Numbered from the stretch's first letter, positions 9,232-22,527 are shown. The stretch: DNA of 64,000 nt from Ensifer sp. Root278 (GCF_001429285.1 NZ_LMJJ01000011.1:43540-107539); one strand, 5' to 3'. Notes: a model not told the origin generated them from the sequence alone. Translations and numbers: made by a program.

Positions 9232-11694
9232 CTACACGTTGTCACCCTCGGTCGACGTCCTCGGCTTCGCCTGTTGCGCACCCTGAACGCCCCATTTCCA
9301 ACCGCTGATCGACGGCATGTCGTCGCCATGCTTCTCGATATATTCCCGATGCTCGATCAGCTTGGCTTGAATTGCCTGCTTGAAATAGGCGGCGCGCGCC
9401 CCGAGTTGGGGCAGGCGGTCGATGACATCGCCGGCGAGATGGAAACGATCGAGCTCGTTGAGCACCACCATGTCGAACGGCGTCGTCGTCGTGCCTTCCT
9501 CCTTGTAGCCACGAACGTGCAGGTTGCCGTGGTTGGTGCGGCGGTAGGTGAGGCGATGGATCAGCCACGGATAGCCGTGGAAGGCGAAGATGATCGGCTT
9601 GTCCCTGGTGAAGATACCATCGAAATCACGGTCCGTGAGGCCGTGGGGATGTTCTTCCGCCGGTTGCAGTTTCATCAGGTTGACGACATTGACGACCCGC
9701 ACTTTCACTTCCGGAAGATGCTCGCGCAACAATTGCACCGCGGCCAGCGTTTCGAGCGTCGGAGTGTCGCCGCAGCAGGCCATGACGACATCCGGTTCGC
9801 TGTCGGCATCGTTGCTCGCCCAATCCCAGATGCTGACGCCCATGCTGCAATGGCGCACGGCCTGTTCCATCGTCAGCCATTGCGGCCCGGGTTGCTTTCC
9901 CGCCACGACGACGTTGATGTAGTTGCGGCTGCGCAGGCAATGGTCGGTGACGGACAGCAGCGTGTTGGCGTCCGGTGGCAGGTAGACGCGGATGACGTCG
10001 GCCTTCTTGTTGACGACGTGATCGATGAAGCCGGGATCCTGATGGCTGAAGCCGTTGTGGTCCTGCCGCCAGACATGGGAACTCAGGAAGTAGTTTAGCG
10101 ACCCCACCGGCCGGCGCCAGGGGATCTCGTTGCAGACTTTCAGCCACTTGGCATGCTGGTTGAACATTGAATCGATGATGTGGATGAAGGCTTCGTAGCA
10201 GGAGAAGAAGCCGTGGCGGCCGGTCAGCAGATAGCCTTCGAGCCAGCCCTGGCACTGGTGTTCGCTCAGCACCTCCATGATGCGGCCATCCGGTGAGAGG
10301 TGGTCGTCCTCCGGATAGATTTCGGCCATGTAGCAGCGATTGGTGACCTCCAGCACGTCCTGCCAGCGGTTCGAGTTGTTTTCATCCGGACTGAACAGGC
10401 GGAAGTTCTTGGCGTCCATGTTGGATTTCATCACGTCGCGCAGGAACTTGCCCATGACGCGGGCCGCTTCCACATTGGTCCCGCCGGGACGGGGAACCTC
10501 GACGGCATAGTCGCGGAAGGCCGGCATCTTCAGATCGCGCAGCAACAGGCCGCCATTGGCGTGCGGATTGTCGCTCATGCGGCGATGTCCCCTTGGCGCA
10601 AGTGCTGCGATCTCCGGCTTCAGCCGGCCTTGATCGCTGAAAAGCTCCTCGGGGCGATAGCTCTTCATCCATTGCTCGAGGATGCGGATGTGCTCGGGCT
10701 TGTCCATCTCGCCCATCGGCACCTGATGCGCCCGCCAGTAGCCCTCGCATTTCTTGCCATCGATCTCCGGGGGGCAGGTCCAGCCCTTCGGCGTGCGGAA
10801 GACGATCATCGGCCATGCCGGCCGCTTCAGATTGCCCCTCACGCGGGCATCGTCCCAGATCTGCCGGATCTCGGCCATCGCCGTATCGAGCACAGCGGCG
10901 AGTTGCTGATGCACGTTTGCCGGATCATGCCCTTCGACGAAGTAGGGCTTGTAGCCCATGCCCTCGAAGAACTTCTGCAGCTCGTCGCGCGGAATGCGGG
11001 CGAGGAAGCACGGATTGGCGATCTTGTAGCCGTTCAGATGCAGGATCGGCAGCACGCAGCCGTCGCGGGCAGGGTTCAGGAACTTGTTGCTCTGCCAGCC
11101 GGTCGCAAGCGGCCCGGTCTCGGCCTCGCCATCGCCGACGATGCAGGCGACGACAAGGTCCGGGTTATCGAAGGCGGCGCCATAGGCGTGGCTCAACGCA
11201 TAACCGAGTTCGCCGCCCTCATGGATGCTGCCGGGCGTTTCCGGCGCCACGTGGCTCGGGATGCCGCCTGGAAAACTGAACTGCTTGAAGAGCCGCTGCA
11301 TACCCTCGGCATCTTCACCGATGTTCGGATAGAACTCGGTGTAGGTCCCTTCGAGATAGGCATGCGCCACTAGCGACGGCCCGCCGTGCCCCGGCCCGAT
11401 GATATAGATCATGTTGAGATCGTCGCGCTTGATCACGCGGTTGAGATGCACATAGAGCATGTTGAGGCCGGGCGAGGTGCCCCAGTGGCCGAGCAGGCGC
11501 GGCTTGATGTGTTCGCGTTTCAGCGGCTCGCGCAGGAGCGGATTGTCGAGCAGATAGATCTGGCCGACAGAAAGGTAGTTCGACGCGCGCCAATAGGCGT
11601 CCATCAGTCGGAGTTCGTCTGCCGATAATGGCGTTGTTGAATGCGAGCTCCCGGATGCCGTCTCTTTCATCGATACCGTTTCAGGCGAAACCAT
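9232..11694 (-). CDS. xfp: Phosphoketolase (xylulose 5-phosphate/fructose 6-phosphate)
   Basis: An 820-residue thiamine-diphosphate enzyme that splits xylulose 5-phosphate (and often fructose 6-phosphate) with phosphate to acetyl phosphate plus a sugar phosphate. Conserved stretches include [39 protein letters not shown], the ThDP motif [20 protein letters not shown] and the C-terminal [14 protein letters not shown]. Length is normal for the family. I start at 11694 ([11 protein letters not shown]) because GGGAG precedes it; the frame extends upstream into non-conserved sequence. It lies in a leftward run with a CBS-BON gene upstream and the GH94 gene 22 bases downstream. No acetate kinase or phosphotransacetylase is in this window. 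Confidence 0.93.
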   Translation of the reverse strand: MVSPETVSMKETASGSSHSTTPLSADELRLMDAYWRASNYLSVGQIYLLDNPLLREPLKREHIKPRLLGHWGTSPGLNMLYVHLNRVIKRDDLNMIYIIGPGHGGPSLVAHAYLEGTYTEFYPNIGEDAEGMQRLFKQFSFPGGIPSHVAPETPGSIHEGGELGYALSHAYGAAFDNPDLVVACIVGDGEAETGPLATGWQSNKFLNPARDGCVLPILHLNGYKIANPCFLARIPRDELQKFFEGMGYKPYFVEGHDPANVHQQLAAVLDTAMAEIRQIWDDARVRGNLKRPAWPMIVFRTPKGWTCPPEIDGKKCEGYWRAHQVPMGEMDKPEHIRILEQWMKSYRPEELFSDQGRLKPEIAALAPRGHRRMSDNPHANGGLLLRDLKMPAFRDYAVEVPRPGGTNVEAARVMGKFLRDVMKSNMDAKNFRLFSPDENNSNRWQDVLEVTNRCYMAEIYPEDDHLSPDGRIMEVLSEHQCQGWLEGYLLTGRHGFFSCYEAFIHIIDSMFNQHAKWLKVCNEIPWRRPVGSLNYFLSSHVWRQDHNGFSHQDPGFIDHVVNKKADVIRVYLPPDANTLLSVTDHCLRSRNYINVVVAGKQPGPQWLTMEQAVRHCSMGVSIWDWASNDADSEPDVVMACCGDTPTLETLAAVQLLREHLPEVKVRVVNVVNLMKLQPAEEHPHGLTDRDFDGIFTRDKPIIFAFHGYPWLIHRLTYRRTNHGNLHVRGYKEEGTTTTPFDMVVLNELDRFHLAGDVIDRLPQLGARAAYFKQAIQAKLIEHREYIEKHGDDMPSISGWKWGVQGAQQAKPRTSTEGDNV

Positions 11695-11905
11695 CTGAAC
11701 CTCCCGATCATTAGGACATTGCCTGGATTTCTCCGACTTGCAGTCGTGCAAGCCACTGCAGTCTCTTGAATTCGCTACGGTCGTTGCTGTTTGCCGGCGA
11801 CGGGCAGAATGATGGAACACCTGTCTTCGGACGACAGCGGCTGGGATCGTCTTGCCAACTCGGTGTCGCGAACACCTGCGTGTCGCGGCACAATTAAAAG
11901 GGGCG

Positions 11906-12571
11906 CTATTGCGGATATGGTTCCGAGAAATGCTCGACCACGCCCCGAACGCCGCGGACATTTTCGGCAACGATCCGTGCGGCCCTCCGGCACTCGGCCG
12001 TCTCCACGTTGCCCCAGAGATGAACGATGCCATCGGTCACGGCGACCTTCACATCCAGACCTTCGAGGCCGGTGTTCTCGCCGAGGCGCACAAGAATGCT
12101 GCGCCGGATCGCTTCATCACCCGCGGCCGTCTCGTCCTGCTTTGCTGACAACACCGCCTGCAACAGATCGGCGCGGCTGACGATACCGACCAGCACGCCG
12201 TTCCTGAGAACGGGAAGGCGCTTGATGCCACGTTCCTGCATCAGCGCCGCCACCCGCGCGAGCGGCGCATCCTCGTCGATGGTAACGGGATCGGCTGTCA
12301 TGGCGTCGCCCACCCTCCAGGAGGATCGGCGTATATAGGCGTGGGCCCTGTCATCGGCCGCAAGCGTCACGTCCGCCAGCGGTCCGCCGCCACCGAGTTC
12401 CGTCCGCCGGATCAAGTCGCCCTCGCTGATCAGCCCAATGAGACGGCCTTCATCGTCAACGACCGGAAGGCCGCTGACGTGGCTGTCGAACATGATCCGG
12501 GCTGCCTGTCTGACGCTGTTGTCAGGCGAAAGCCCGACGATCTTTGTCGTCATCACATCTTTGACGCGCAT
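11906..12571 (-). CDS. CBS-CBS-BON domain protein
   Basis: A 221-residue cytosolic protein with two CBS motifs, [18 protein letters not shown]...[21 protein letters not shown] (about 3-60) and [18 protein letters not shown]...[20 protein letters not shown] (about 87-143), followed by a BON domain (about 150-215). CBS pairs bind adenine nucleotides and sense energy charge; BON domains bind membranes or partner proteins. The first gene of the leftward run, it ends about 210 bases before the phosphoketolase start, so it may have a separate transcript or be the operon leader. A role as an energy sensor for the phosphoketolase branch is inference. Confidence 0.88.
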   Translation of the reverse strand: MRVKDVMTTKIVGLSPDNSVRQAARIMFDSHVSGLPVVDDEGRLIGLISEGDLIRRTELGGGGPLADVTLAADDRAHAYIRRSSWRVGDAMTADPVTIDEDAPLARVAALMQERGIKRLPVLRNGVLVGIVSRADLLQAVLSAKQDETAAGDEAIRRSILVRLGENTGLEGLDVKVAVTDGIVHLWGNVETAECRRAARIVAENVRGVRGVVEHFSEPYPQ

Positions 12572-12780
12572 GTCGATCCAACTCCGAAAAGGACCTTGGT
12601 ACCGTCATTAGCGGGCGTAAGGTAAACCTATCGCGGCGGTTCGACAACCTGTTCGTGGGGGAGATGTTCGAGTTGGGCGCTGGCGCTGGCAGAACCCATG
12701 CTGCAGCTTCTAGTCGAGCGCAAACACTCGTGCACAGCCCGATTGGATTTAACTAGCTCTCGACGCGCGCGGTTGTGTTC

Positions 12781-12856
12781 TGGTGGAGCCGAAGGGAGTC
12801 GAACCCTCGACCTCCGCAGTGCGATTGCGGCGCTCTCCCAACTGAGCTACGGCCCC
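12781..12856 (-). tRNA. tRNA-Ala (CGC anticodon)
   Basis: The reverse strand folds into a full cloverleaf of 76 nt with an encoded CCA. The acceptor arm is GGGGCCG / CGGCTCC with a G3:U70 wobble pair, the classic alanine identity element. The anticodon stem CCGCA/TGCGG encloses the loop ATCGCAC, giving anticodon CGC (reads GCG). The T loop is TTCGACT. It sits alone between the CBS-BON gene and the alcohol dehydrogenase; no integrase or att duplication is visible next to it. Confidence 0.96.
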
Positions 12857-13271
12857 ATTACATCCAGTCAACACGACACGCGCCGAGCATGTCAATACAC
12901 TTGAGACGACGCGCCTGGTTGGACATCATTGCGCGAAGCGACGCGCTCGATCGGTTCGTCGGGCGATCCGTTTCAAAACCGTTTCTTCGAAAGTAGCGGG
13001 CAGACGCGCCATTTCCGCTCGGGGCCCTCATCGACGCGCGCCGCTGTATGTTACAGTAGGTCACGCCCCCAAGCGCGGGGAGCCATTGTCGAACTATGCT
13101 CGCGGGTTTACGCTGATGCGTAACGAAAGCACCGCCCGAACCTCGGCCGCGAACGTCCATGGCGCCCGGATGAATGTGGAATTCTTCTGTATCCGACATG
13201 GGCGCCTGCCGGCTCCGCACTTCCCTTAATGGGCCTCTCCGTAGGCCCGGCGATTTGGAGGAGGATTAGCA
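12857..13271. other. Intergenic stretch before the alcohol dehydrogenase
   Basis: About 415 bases without a convincing gene. The visible elements are a short hairpin (GGGCCT at 13231-13236 with AGGCCC at 13243-13248) and a strong Shine-Dalgarno (GGAGGAGG, around 13258-13265) directly before the ATG at 13272. I see no clear FixK/Fnr-type TTGAT-N4-ATCAA box, no sigma-54 promoter and no duplicated tRNA end. Confidence 0.5.
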
Positions 13272-14297
13272 ATGGCCCAGACGATGAAGGCCGCCGTCGT
13301 TCGGCAGTTCCGCACGCCCCTTGTGATCGAGGAGGTGGCGGTGCCGACGCCGCAACCTGGGCAGATCCTCGTCAAATATGAAGCAACGGGCGTCTGCCAC
13401 ACCGACCTCCATGCAGCAAATGGAGACTGGCCGGTAAAGCCTAGCCCGCCGTTTATTCCGGGACACGAGGGCGTCGGCTATGTTTCGGCAGTGGGTGCCG
13501 GTGTCAAAAGAGTGAAAGAGGGGGACAGGGTCGGCGTTCCCTGGCTTCACAGCGCATGTGGTTACTGCCCGCATTGCCGCACCGGTTGGGAAACACTGTG
13601 CGCATCACAGTCGAACACCGGATATTCCGTCGACGGAACATTTGCCGAGTATGGACTGGCGGATCCCGACTTCGTCGGCAGCCTGCCCACCGGGCTGGAG
13701 TTCGGCCCTGCTGCGCCGGTTCTTTGCGCCGGAGTGACCGTTTACAAGGGATTGAAGGAAACGGAAGTCCGCCCCGGCGAATGGGTCGCCGTCTCCGGCA
13801 TCGGTGGCCTTGGCCACATGGCTGTGCAGTACGCAAAGGCGATGGGCATGCATGTCGTCGCCGCGGACATCTTCGACGACAAGCTGGCACTTGCAAAGCA
13901 GCTAGGCGCCGACATTACAGTCAACGGCAAGGCGAAGGATGCCGTAGAGCAGGTAATCAAGGCGACCGGCGGCGTGCATGGGGCGCTCGTAACTGCGGTT
14001 TCACCTGCTGCAATGGAACAGGCGTTCGGATTCCTGCGATCACGGGGCACGATGGCGCTCGTCGGCCTTCCCCCTGGGATGATCTCCGTGCCGGTATTTG
14101 AAACGGTGCTCAAGCGCATAACGCTGCGCGGATCGATCGTCGGCACCCGCCAGGATCTGGAGGAATCGCTGCAGTTTGCCGCTGAAGGCAAGGTCGCGCC
14201 GCATTTCTCATGGGACAGCCTCGAGAACATCAATGAGATCTTCCACCGGATGGAGGCCGGCAAGATCGACGGGCGCATCGTCATGAGCCTGCAGTAG
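13272..14297 (+). CDS. adhP: Zinc-dependent alcohol dehydrogenase (AdhP type)
   Basis: A 341-residue medium-chain alcohol dehydrogenase that interconverts primary alcohols (ethanol) and aldehydes with NAD. Zinc ligands are visible: catalytic Cys42 (GVCHTDLH) and His65 (PGHEGVG) with a later Cys, and the four structural cysteines 96, 99, 102 and 110 in CGYCPHCRTGWETLC. The nucleotide fold shows GIGGLGHMAVQYAKAMG. Length matches AdhP. The start has a strong GGAGGAGG. It lies 203 bases upstream of the ethanolamine ammonia-lyase in the same direction, so acetaldehyde made by that enzyme is a plausible substrate; this link is inferred. Confidence 0.92.
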   Translation: MAQTMKAAVVRQFRTPLVIEEVAVPTPQPGQILVKYEATGVCHTDLHAANGDWPVKPSPPFIPGHEGVGYVSAVGAGVKRVKEGDRVGVPWLHSACGYCPHCRTGWETLCASQSNTGYSVDGTFAEYGLADPDFVGSLPTGLEFGPAAPVLCAGVTVYKGLKETEVRPGEWVAVSGIGGLGHMAVQYAKAMGMHVVAADIFDDKLALAKQLGADITVNGKAKDAVEQVIKATGGVHGALVTAVSPAAMEQAFGFLRSRGTMALVGLPPGMISVPVFETVLKRITLRGSIVGTRQDLEESLQFAAEGKVAPHFSWDSLENINEIFHRMEAGKIDGRIVMSLQ

Positions 14298-14500
14298 CTG
14301 GCCCAGCCGTGCCCGTCCGGTCGAGAGGCCCCGCTTCGTTTCCGCCAAAGGAACGGTGCCGCATCGATCGATGGGAATAGCGGGCCCATGCCCGGAGTGG
14401 AGAATGTATTGCGCACCCAAACTGCGCGCCTCCTCAAATCGCCGTCCTCAAGGGCCGTTTGGCGAAATGCCCGGAGACCTTTTGCAGAAAGGAAATGGCA

Positions 14501-16849
14501 ATGAGCAAGGGCATGTTCTCGGATCAGCACGGTCTGTCCAGACGAGATCTCCTGCTGGTGGCAGGGACTGCGGCGGCCACGCTCGCCACATACAGCCAGG
14601 CTGCCCGGGCAGCACCGGGCGGAGGCACCCTTGTGATCGATGAGGTGAAGCAGGGCGAGGACGTCTTTGCCTATATCAGCAGGATCAAGGGCGGTTTTGA
14701 CGAGACGACCTATCGGCAGGTGCTGGGGTGTGCGAACGCGTTCAAGGAAGGAGATCAGACGATCGGGGTGGTGGCGGAAAATGACACATCGCGAACGAAC
14801 GCCCGGACCCTTCTGGCAAGCACGAAGATCGGAGACCTTCACCAGCGCCCGCTGCTTGAGGACGATCTGCAAAGGCTGATCTGGCAGACAACGGACCAGG
14901 CCCAGCACGAAAAGGTCAAAGACTGGACCATGGGCCAGCTGAAGGAGTTTCTCCTGACTGCATCGGAAGAAGAGATCAAAGGCATCATGAATGGGCTGAC
15001 CAGCGATACGATCGGTTGCGTGCCGAAACTGATGAGCAACGAAGAGCTTATCTCCGTCAGCCAAAAGATCTTCAACGTCATGCCCGGCACCAAGTTGGGG
15101 GCCAAGGGGTATATGGGCGCGCGTATTCAGCCGAATTCGCCAACCGACCACCCCGACGACATCATGTGGCAGGTCTTCGACGCATTCTCCTATGCGACTG
15201 GCGACATCGTCATCGGCACCAACCCGGTGGACAGTACCGTCAACAGCGTCGTCACGGTGGAACGTGCCCTCAAGGATATCGTCGATACCTTCAAGCTTGT
15301 TGACGTCATTCCCTGGTGCGTGCTCGCCCACATCGACGTTCAGGCCGAGGTGAGCGAGAGCTTCCCCGGAACGGTTTCCACGGTGTTCCAGAGCCTCGCA
15401 GGAACGGATGATTGCAACAAGATCTTCGACATCACCAATGAGAAGATCCTGAAATATGCAAGCGCGAAGGCAGGGGAAAGATATGGCCTCTACTTCGAGA
15501 CCGGGCAGGGCTCGGAATTCACCAACGGCGTGGCAAACGGCGTCGACATGATGGTGCTTGAGTCTCGAAAGTATGGCTTCAGCAGAGCGGTCAGCATGGA
15601 GCTTGCGAAGGTGCAGCCCAAGGGCGCATGGCTCCATGTCAACGATGTTGCCGGCTTCATCGGGCCGGAGGTCTTCAAGAGTCGCGAACAACTCGTACGG
15701 TGCTGCCTCGAAGACATGGTCATGGGCAAGCTCCATGGGCTGACCATCGGCCTCGATATCTGCACCACCCTGCATATGACTGTCAGCCTGGACGATCTGG
15801 ATTGGTGCCAGGACCAGATCATGCCGGCCAATCCGGCCTACCTAATTGCTCTGCCCACCAAAAATGACCCGATGTTGAGCTATCTCACGACCGCGTTTCA
15901 GGATCACGTGCGCGTACGGGAGAAATTTGGCTTCAAGGTCAACGATGCGATGTGGGATTTCTACAAACGCATCGGGATCGTCGGCAACGACAACAGCTAC
16001 ACGTCAAACTACGGGGATCCCCTCTGGGTCTACTATCAGTACCGCCTCGCCAAGGGTGACAAGCGGCCAAAGGAAACTGTCTACGCCGAAGGCAGGCAGA
16101 TGATGATGGAGGTCGAAGCGAGAGGCGTCGACCTGGCGACGGGCCACGGAGAGAAGATCTGGGATCTCAACCCTGCGCTCGCGACGAAAGTAAGGGGTCT
16201 ATATGACGACGCCAAACAATCTCTTTGGGCCGAACTTACGCCGGAGTTTATCGCTGCCGTGCCCGGCGTCGTCCCGGTTCGCACCCTGTCCAAGGACCGA
16301 AACGACTACATTGCGCACCCGACCACCGGTGAAACGCTGAGCCCGGATTCCATCAAGGAGATTGAGCGGGTAAGGGCTTCGTGGAAGGCCGACATGCCCA
16401 AAGGTCAGATCGTCATATCGGACGGTCTCAATGCCAAGGCCATCATGGATGACGGGCATCTAGCGCCTTACCTCGAAGAGATGCGAAGGTTGCTTGGAGA
16501 CGCCGGTGTCACGGTGAGCGACAAGAACATCCTGGTGACCAGCGGCAGGGTGCGGGCCGGCTACAGGATCGGCGAGATGCTCTTTAAGGATGCCGACCCC
16601 AACAGTTTCCGCGGAATTCTCCACATCATCGGCGAGCGGCCCGGAACCATGCACCACGCCTACTCGGTCTATATCACCGTCGCCAAAGGCAAGCGTTGGG
16701 CTGAGAAGGACATCGATCACGACATGACGAAACTGGTCAGCAACGTCGCCGATACCGCGCTTGCACCTAAAGAGGCGGCGAGGGAGACCCTGACCATCAT
16801 CCGGGAGATCATCGGCAAGGATGTGAACGGCAGCCGACGATATGGATGA
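14501..16849 (+). CDS. eutBC: Fused EutB-EutC ethanolamine ammonia-lyase with Tat signal peptide
   Basis: A 782-residue single chain. Residues 1-38 form a twin-arginine signal (SRRDLLL at 13-19, hydrophobic stretch, ARA-A cleavage site near 37). Residues about 45-510 match EutB, the catalytic subunit of adenosylcobalamin-dependent ethanolamine ammonia-lyase (ethanolamine to acetaldehyde + ammonia). The Salmonella/E. coli active-site set appears kept: Arg208 and Gln210 (GARIQPN), Asn241 (GTNPVDS), Glu333 (LYFETGQGS), Asp419 (IGLDICTTLH). Residues about 590-775 match EutC (QIVISDGLNAKAI, LHIIGERPGTMHHAYSVYIT). The subunits are normally separate genes and cytosolic or in microcompartments. The start at 14501 is chosen for GAAAGGAA at 14487-14494. 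No eutA reactivase or shell genes are nearby. Confidence 0.85.
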   Translation: MSKGMFSDQHGLSRRDLLLVAGTAAATLATYSQAARAAPGGGTLVIDEVKQGEDVFAYISRIKGGFDETTYRQVLGCANAFKEGDQTIGVVAENDTSRTNARTLLASTKIGDLHQRPLLEDDLQRLIWQTTDQAQHEKVKDWTMGQLKEFLLTASEEEIKGIMNGLTSDTIGCVPKLMSNEELISVSQKIFNVMPGTKLGAKGYMGARIQPNSPTDHPDDIMWQVFDAFSYATGDIVIGTNPVDSTVNSVVTVERALKDIVDTFKLVDVIPWCVLAHIDVQAEVSESFPGTVSTVFQSLAGTDDCNKIFDITNEKILKYASAKAGERYGLYFETGQGSEFTNGVANGVDMMVLESRKYGFSRAVSMELAKVQPKGAWLHVNDVAGFIGPEVFKSREQLVRCCLEDMVMGKLHGLTIGLDICTTLHMTVSLDDLDWCQDQIMPANPAYLIALPTKNDPMLSYLTTAFQDHVRVREKFGFKVNDAMWDFYKRIGIVGNDNSYTSNYGDPLWVYYQYRLAKGDKRPKETVYAEGRQMMMEVEARGVDLATGHGEKIWDLNPALATKVRGLYDDAKQSLWAELTPEFIAAVPGVVPVRTLSKDRNDYIAHPTTGETLSPDSIKEIERVRASWKADMPKGQIVISDGLNAKAIMDDGHLAPYLEEMRRLLGDAGVTVSDKNILVTSGRVRAGYRIGEMLFKDADPNSFRGILHIIGERPGTMHHAYSVYITVAKGKRWAEKDIDHDMTKLVSNVADTALAPKEAARETLTIIREIIGKDVNGSRRYG

Positions 16850-16969
16850 TCGCGCATCGTGCTGCAGGACAGCAGAGCGGTATCTGCCCTGGGAGCGGCA
16901 ACAGCGGCGTCAGCTTTGCACACAAGCACGACAGGACGCGCTGACTGACCGAGTCACGTCCCATCCACG

Positions 16970-17004
16970 AAAAAACCCAGGGGCACGGCTCAAACGCCCC
17001 TGGG
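16970..17004 (-). terminator. Rho-independent terminator of nrdJ
   Basis: Nine-base perfect inverted repeat (16976-16984 with 16996-17004, CCCAGGGGC / GCCCCTGGG) with an 11-base loop. Read on the reverse strand it is followed by a run of Ts (the A-run at 16970-16975), so it should end leftward transcription from nrdJ. Confidence 0.8.
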
Positions 17005-17023
17005 CAAAATTCTGGTCGGGGGA

Positions 17024-17055
17024 CAGTCACGCGTTCCATGAAAACCGCGTGACTG
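17024..17055. repeat. 10-bp inverted repeat between eutBC and nrdJ ends
   Basis: CAGTCACGCG (17024-17033) pairs perfectly with CGCGTGACTG (17046-17055) around a 12-base loop. It lies between the convergent eutBC and nrdJ genes, just downstream of nrdJ. There is no T-run on either side, so it may be a second stabilising hairpin on the nrdJ messenger rather than a classic terminator. Confidence 0.6.
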
Positions 17056-17097
17056 ATTGATACGTCACCACAACCACCACCATCTCGGTGGAGCAGG

Positions 17098-20901
<3,804 letters not shown>

Positions 20902-21023
20902 TGTCCCTGGTCCTTCGTGTTGCCTAGCGCCCGCCACAGGCGCAATTGTCCCCGCCCGGCCGCGAGGGTCATCCCGCAGCCAGTCTCAGCTTCCGTCCTT
21001 CGAGAGAAACCCATAACTGGGTG

Positions 21024-21071
21024 ACCCTGTATCTTGTGAGATAGGCTGGCTGCAAGCACTAAATATAGTGT
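21024..21071 (-). promoter_or_regulatory. Pair of NrdR boxes upstream of nrdJ
   Basis: The site at 21056-21071 matches the NrdR consensus (acaCwAtATaTwGtgt) at 14 of 16 positions, with the core CACTAAATATAGTG. A weaker copy at 21024-21039 matches at 12 of 16. Their starts are 32 bases apart, about three helical turns, as expected for paired NrdR boxes. They lie 120-170 bases upstream of the nrdJ start codon. NrdR is the ATP/dATP-sensing repressor of ribonucleotide reductase genes. Confidence 0.72.
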
Positions 21072-21645
21072 TAACAGCATCTTTATGCCAGCCAAATATT
21101 GCCCCAGCAGGCCCAAAAAATCGCACAGAAATCCTCACGGCGACCGCATGGTGAAATCCATGACTGCCGCCTGTCAGAACCGACGATTTGGTGAGATGAA
21201 CCGGGCGCTAAACAATCCGGTCCGCCGCCGTCGCAACGTGAAATCCATTAACCGTGAATCGTCCGGGGGCGTCAAGGGGTGGTTTGTGACGGAAGTTTGA
21301 GCGCTAGATGTTGTGTGGACCGACTGTGGAAAACGGGGACATCGGCCAACCCCATGAAAATCAGGCACTTCCAGAGGTTGCCTGTGAGACTAACGCAACG
21401 GTCAGCGCCAGATCAAAAAATTGACGGGTAAAAAACCGCATAAAAACCATCCCCAACGGTACCCTCGGTTGCGCTTAGGAAAACGATATGGGGTGGCCGT
21501 GGTGATTCGCGCCTTACGCCTTGAGGCCGCTCGCCTTTTGGGTCGCGAACGGAGTATCGGCACTACCTATAGTGCTCTACACCATCCCGCTCCCGGCCGA
21601 CGATACTGGCGCAGGTGCAAAGACTGGCAGGTTCGTGAGGGGTGA
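21072..21645. other. Intergenic stretch between nrdJ and the DUF72 gene
   Basis: About 570 bases beyond the NrdR boxes with no convincing gene on either strand. Short open frames here are rich in Arg and Pro and lack ribosome sites or family likeness. nrdJ and the DUF72 gene are both leftward, so this holds the nrdJ upstream region and little else that I can name. Confidence 0.5.
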
Positions 21646-21674
21646 GCGGGATCAGCGGCACGCACTGATCCCGC
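21646..21674 (-). terminator. Hairpin downstream of the DUF72 gene
   Basis: Ten-base perfect inverted repeat GCGGGATCAG (21646-21655) / CTGATCCCGC (21665-21674) nine bases past the DUF72 stop codon. The T-run is missing, so it may be a weak terminator or an mRNA-stabilising hairpin. Confidence 0.5.
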
Positions 21675-21682
21675 CTTGGAAC

Positions 21683-22486
21683 TCAATCGACGCGCTTCTG
21701 CAACTCGCGGGCACCATTCGGCGCATTCACCTTGCCCTCGGTGATGAAGTAGGCAAACACATCGCGCGGCTCTTTCTTGGCCTTGCGGTCCGGGGCGCTC
21801 TTCTCAAGCCCACTCGGTTCGTCGCCACTGGCAAAGCTCTTGGCGCGCTCGGCCCAGAGGTCGAGCTTGTCGGCCGCATAGCAGGTCTCGATATCGTCGC
21901 TGCCCTTCTGCAGACGCAGATAGACGAAGTCGGCGGTGACATCGGCGATCATCGGATAATCCGCATGTTCGGCGAGCACCACGGCAACGCCGTATTTCTC
22001 CAGCAGCGCCACGAACTCCAGAACCTGGAAGGTGGGATTGCGGACCTCGACCACATGGCGGAGCGGCAGCCCATCCTGTTTTGCCGGCAGAAGTTTCAGA
22101 AAACCCTCGAAGTCGTCAGGTTCAAACTTCTTCGTCGGCGCGAACTGCCAGAGGATCGGTCCGAGATGAGGCCCAAGCTCGGTCAAGCCCTGCGTCAGGA
22201 ATCGCTCCATGGATTCACCGGCTTCCGAGAGAACCTTGCGGTTGGTGACGAAGCGGCTCGCCTTCAACGAAAAGATGAAATCCTCGGGCACTTCGGAGGC
22301 CCACTTGGCGAAGGTCTCGGGCTTCTGCGACGAATAATAGGTGCCGTTCACCTCGATCGCGCGAAGCTGCTTGCCGGCGTATTCGAGCTGGCGCTTCTTT
22401 GCCAGCGTGCTCGGATAGAAGGTGCCCTCCCAGGGCTCGAAGGTCCAGCCGCCGATGCCAACGCGGATCTTTCCGGATTTTGCCAT
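21683..22486 (-). CDS. DUF72 domain protein (YecE-like TIM barrel)
   Basis: A 267-residue protein of the DUF72/YecE family, a TIM-barrel fold of unknown biochemical role. Family signatures: RVGIGGWTFEPWEGTFYP near the start, VNGTYYSSQKPETFAKWA, FSLKASRFVTNRK, and LGPILWQFAPTKKFE. The true start is taken as 22486 (MAKSGKIRVG) because GAGGAGG is five bases upstream; the open frame runs a further 66 codons upstream but there overlaps the GNAT gene in another frame. It probably shares a transcript with the GNAT gene 41 bases upstream. Confidence 0.88.
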   Translation of the reverse strand: MAKSGKIRVGIGGWTFEPWEGTFYPSTLAKKRQLEYAGKQLRAIEVNGTYYSSQKPETFAKWASEVPEDFIFSLKASRFVTNRKVLSEAGESMERFLTQGLTELGPHLGPILWQFAPTKKFEPDDFEGFLKLLPAKQDGLPLRHVVEVRNPTFQVLEFVALLEKYGVAVVLAEHADYPMIADVTADFVYLRLQKGSDDIETCYAADKLDLWAERAKSFASGDEPSGLEKSAPDRKAKKEPRDVFAYFITEGKVNAPNGARELQKRVD

Positions 22487-22527
22487 GCCATCCTCCTCAA
22501 CAACGGTCGTCGCTTGACCGCGTGCTT

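Noticed and set aside
12572..12780. FixK/Fnr box or sigma-54 promoter ahead of the CBS-phosphoketolase run
   Set aside because: I looked because such genes are often oxygen-regulated, but found no acceptable TTGAT-N4-ATCAA or GG-N10-GC match.
12781..13271. tRNA-Ala as an integration site for a genomic island containing eutBC or the glucan operon
   Set aside because: No integrase, no direct repeat of the tRNA 3' end, and no base-composition shift was visible on either side.
13742..15775. 677-codon reverse frame opposite adhP and eutBC
   Set aside because: Composition is that of an antisense shadow, while both forward proteins show full family motifs.
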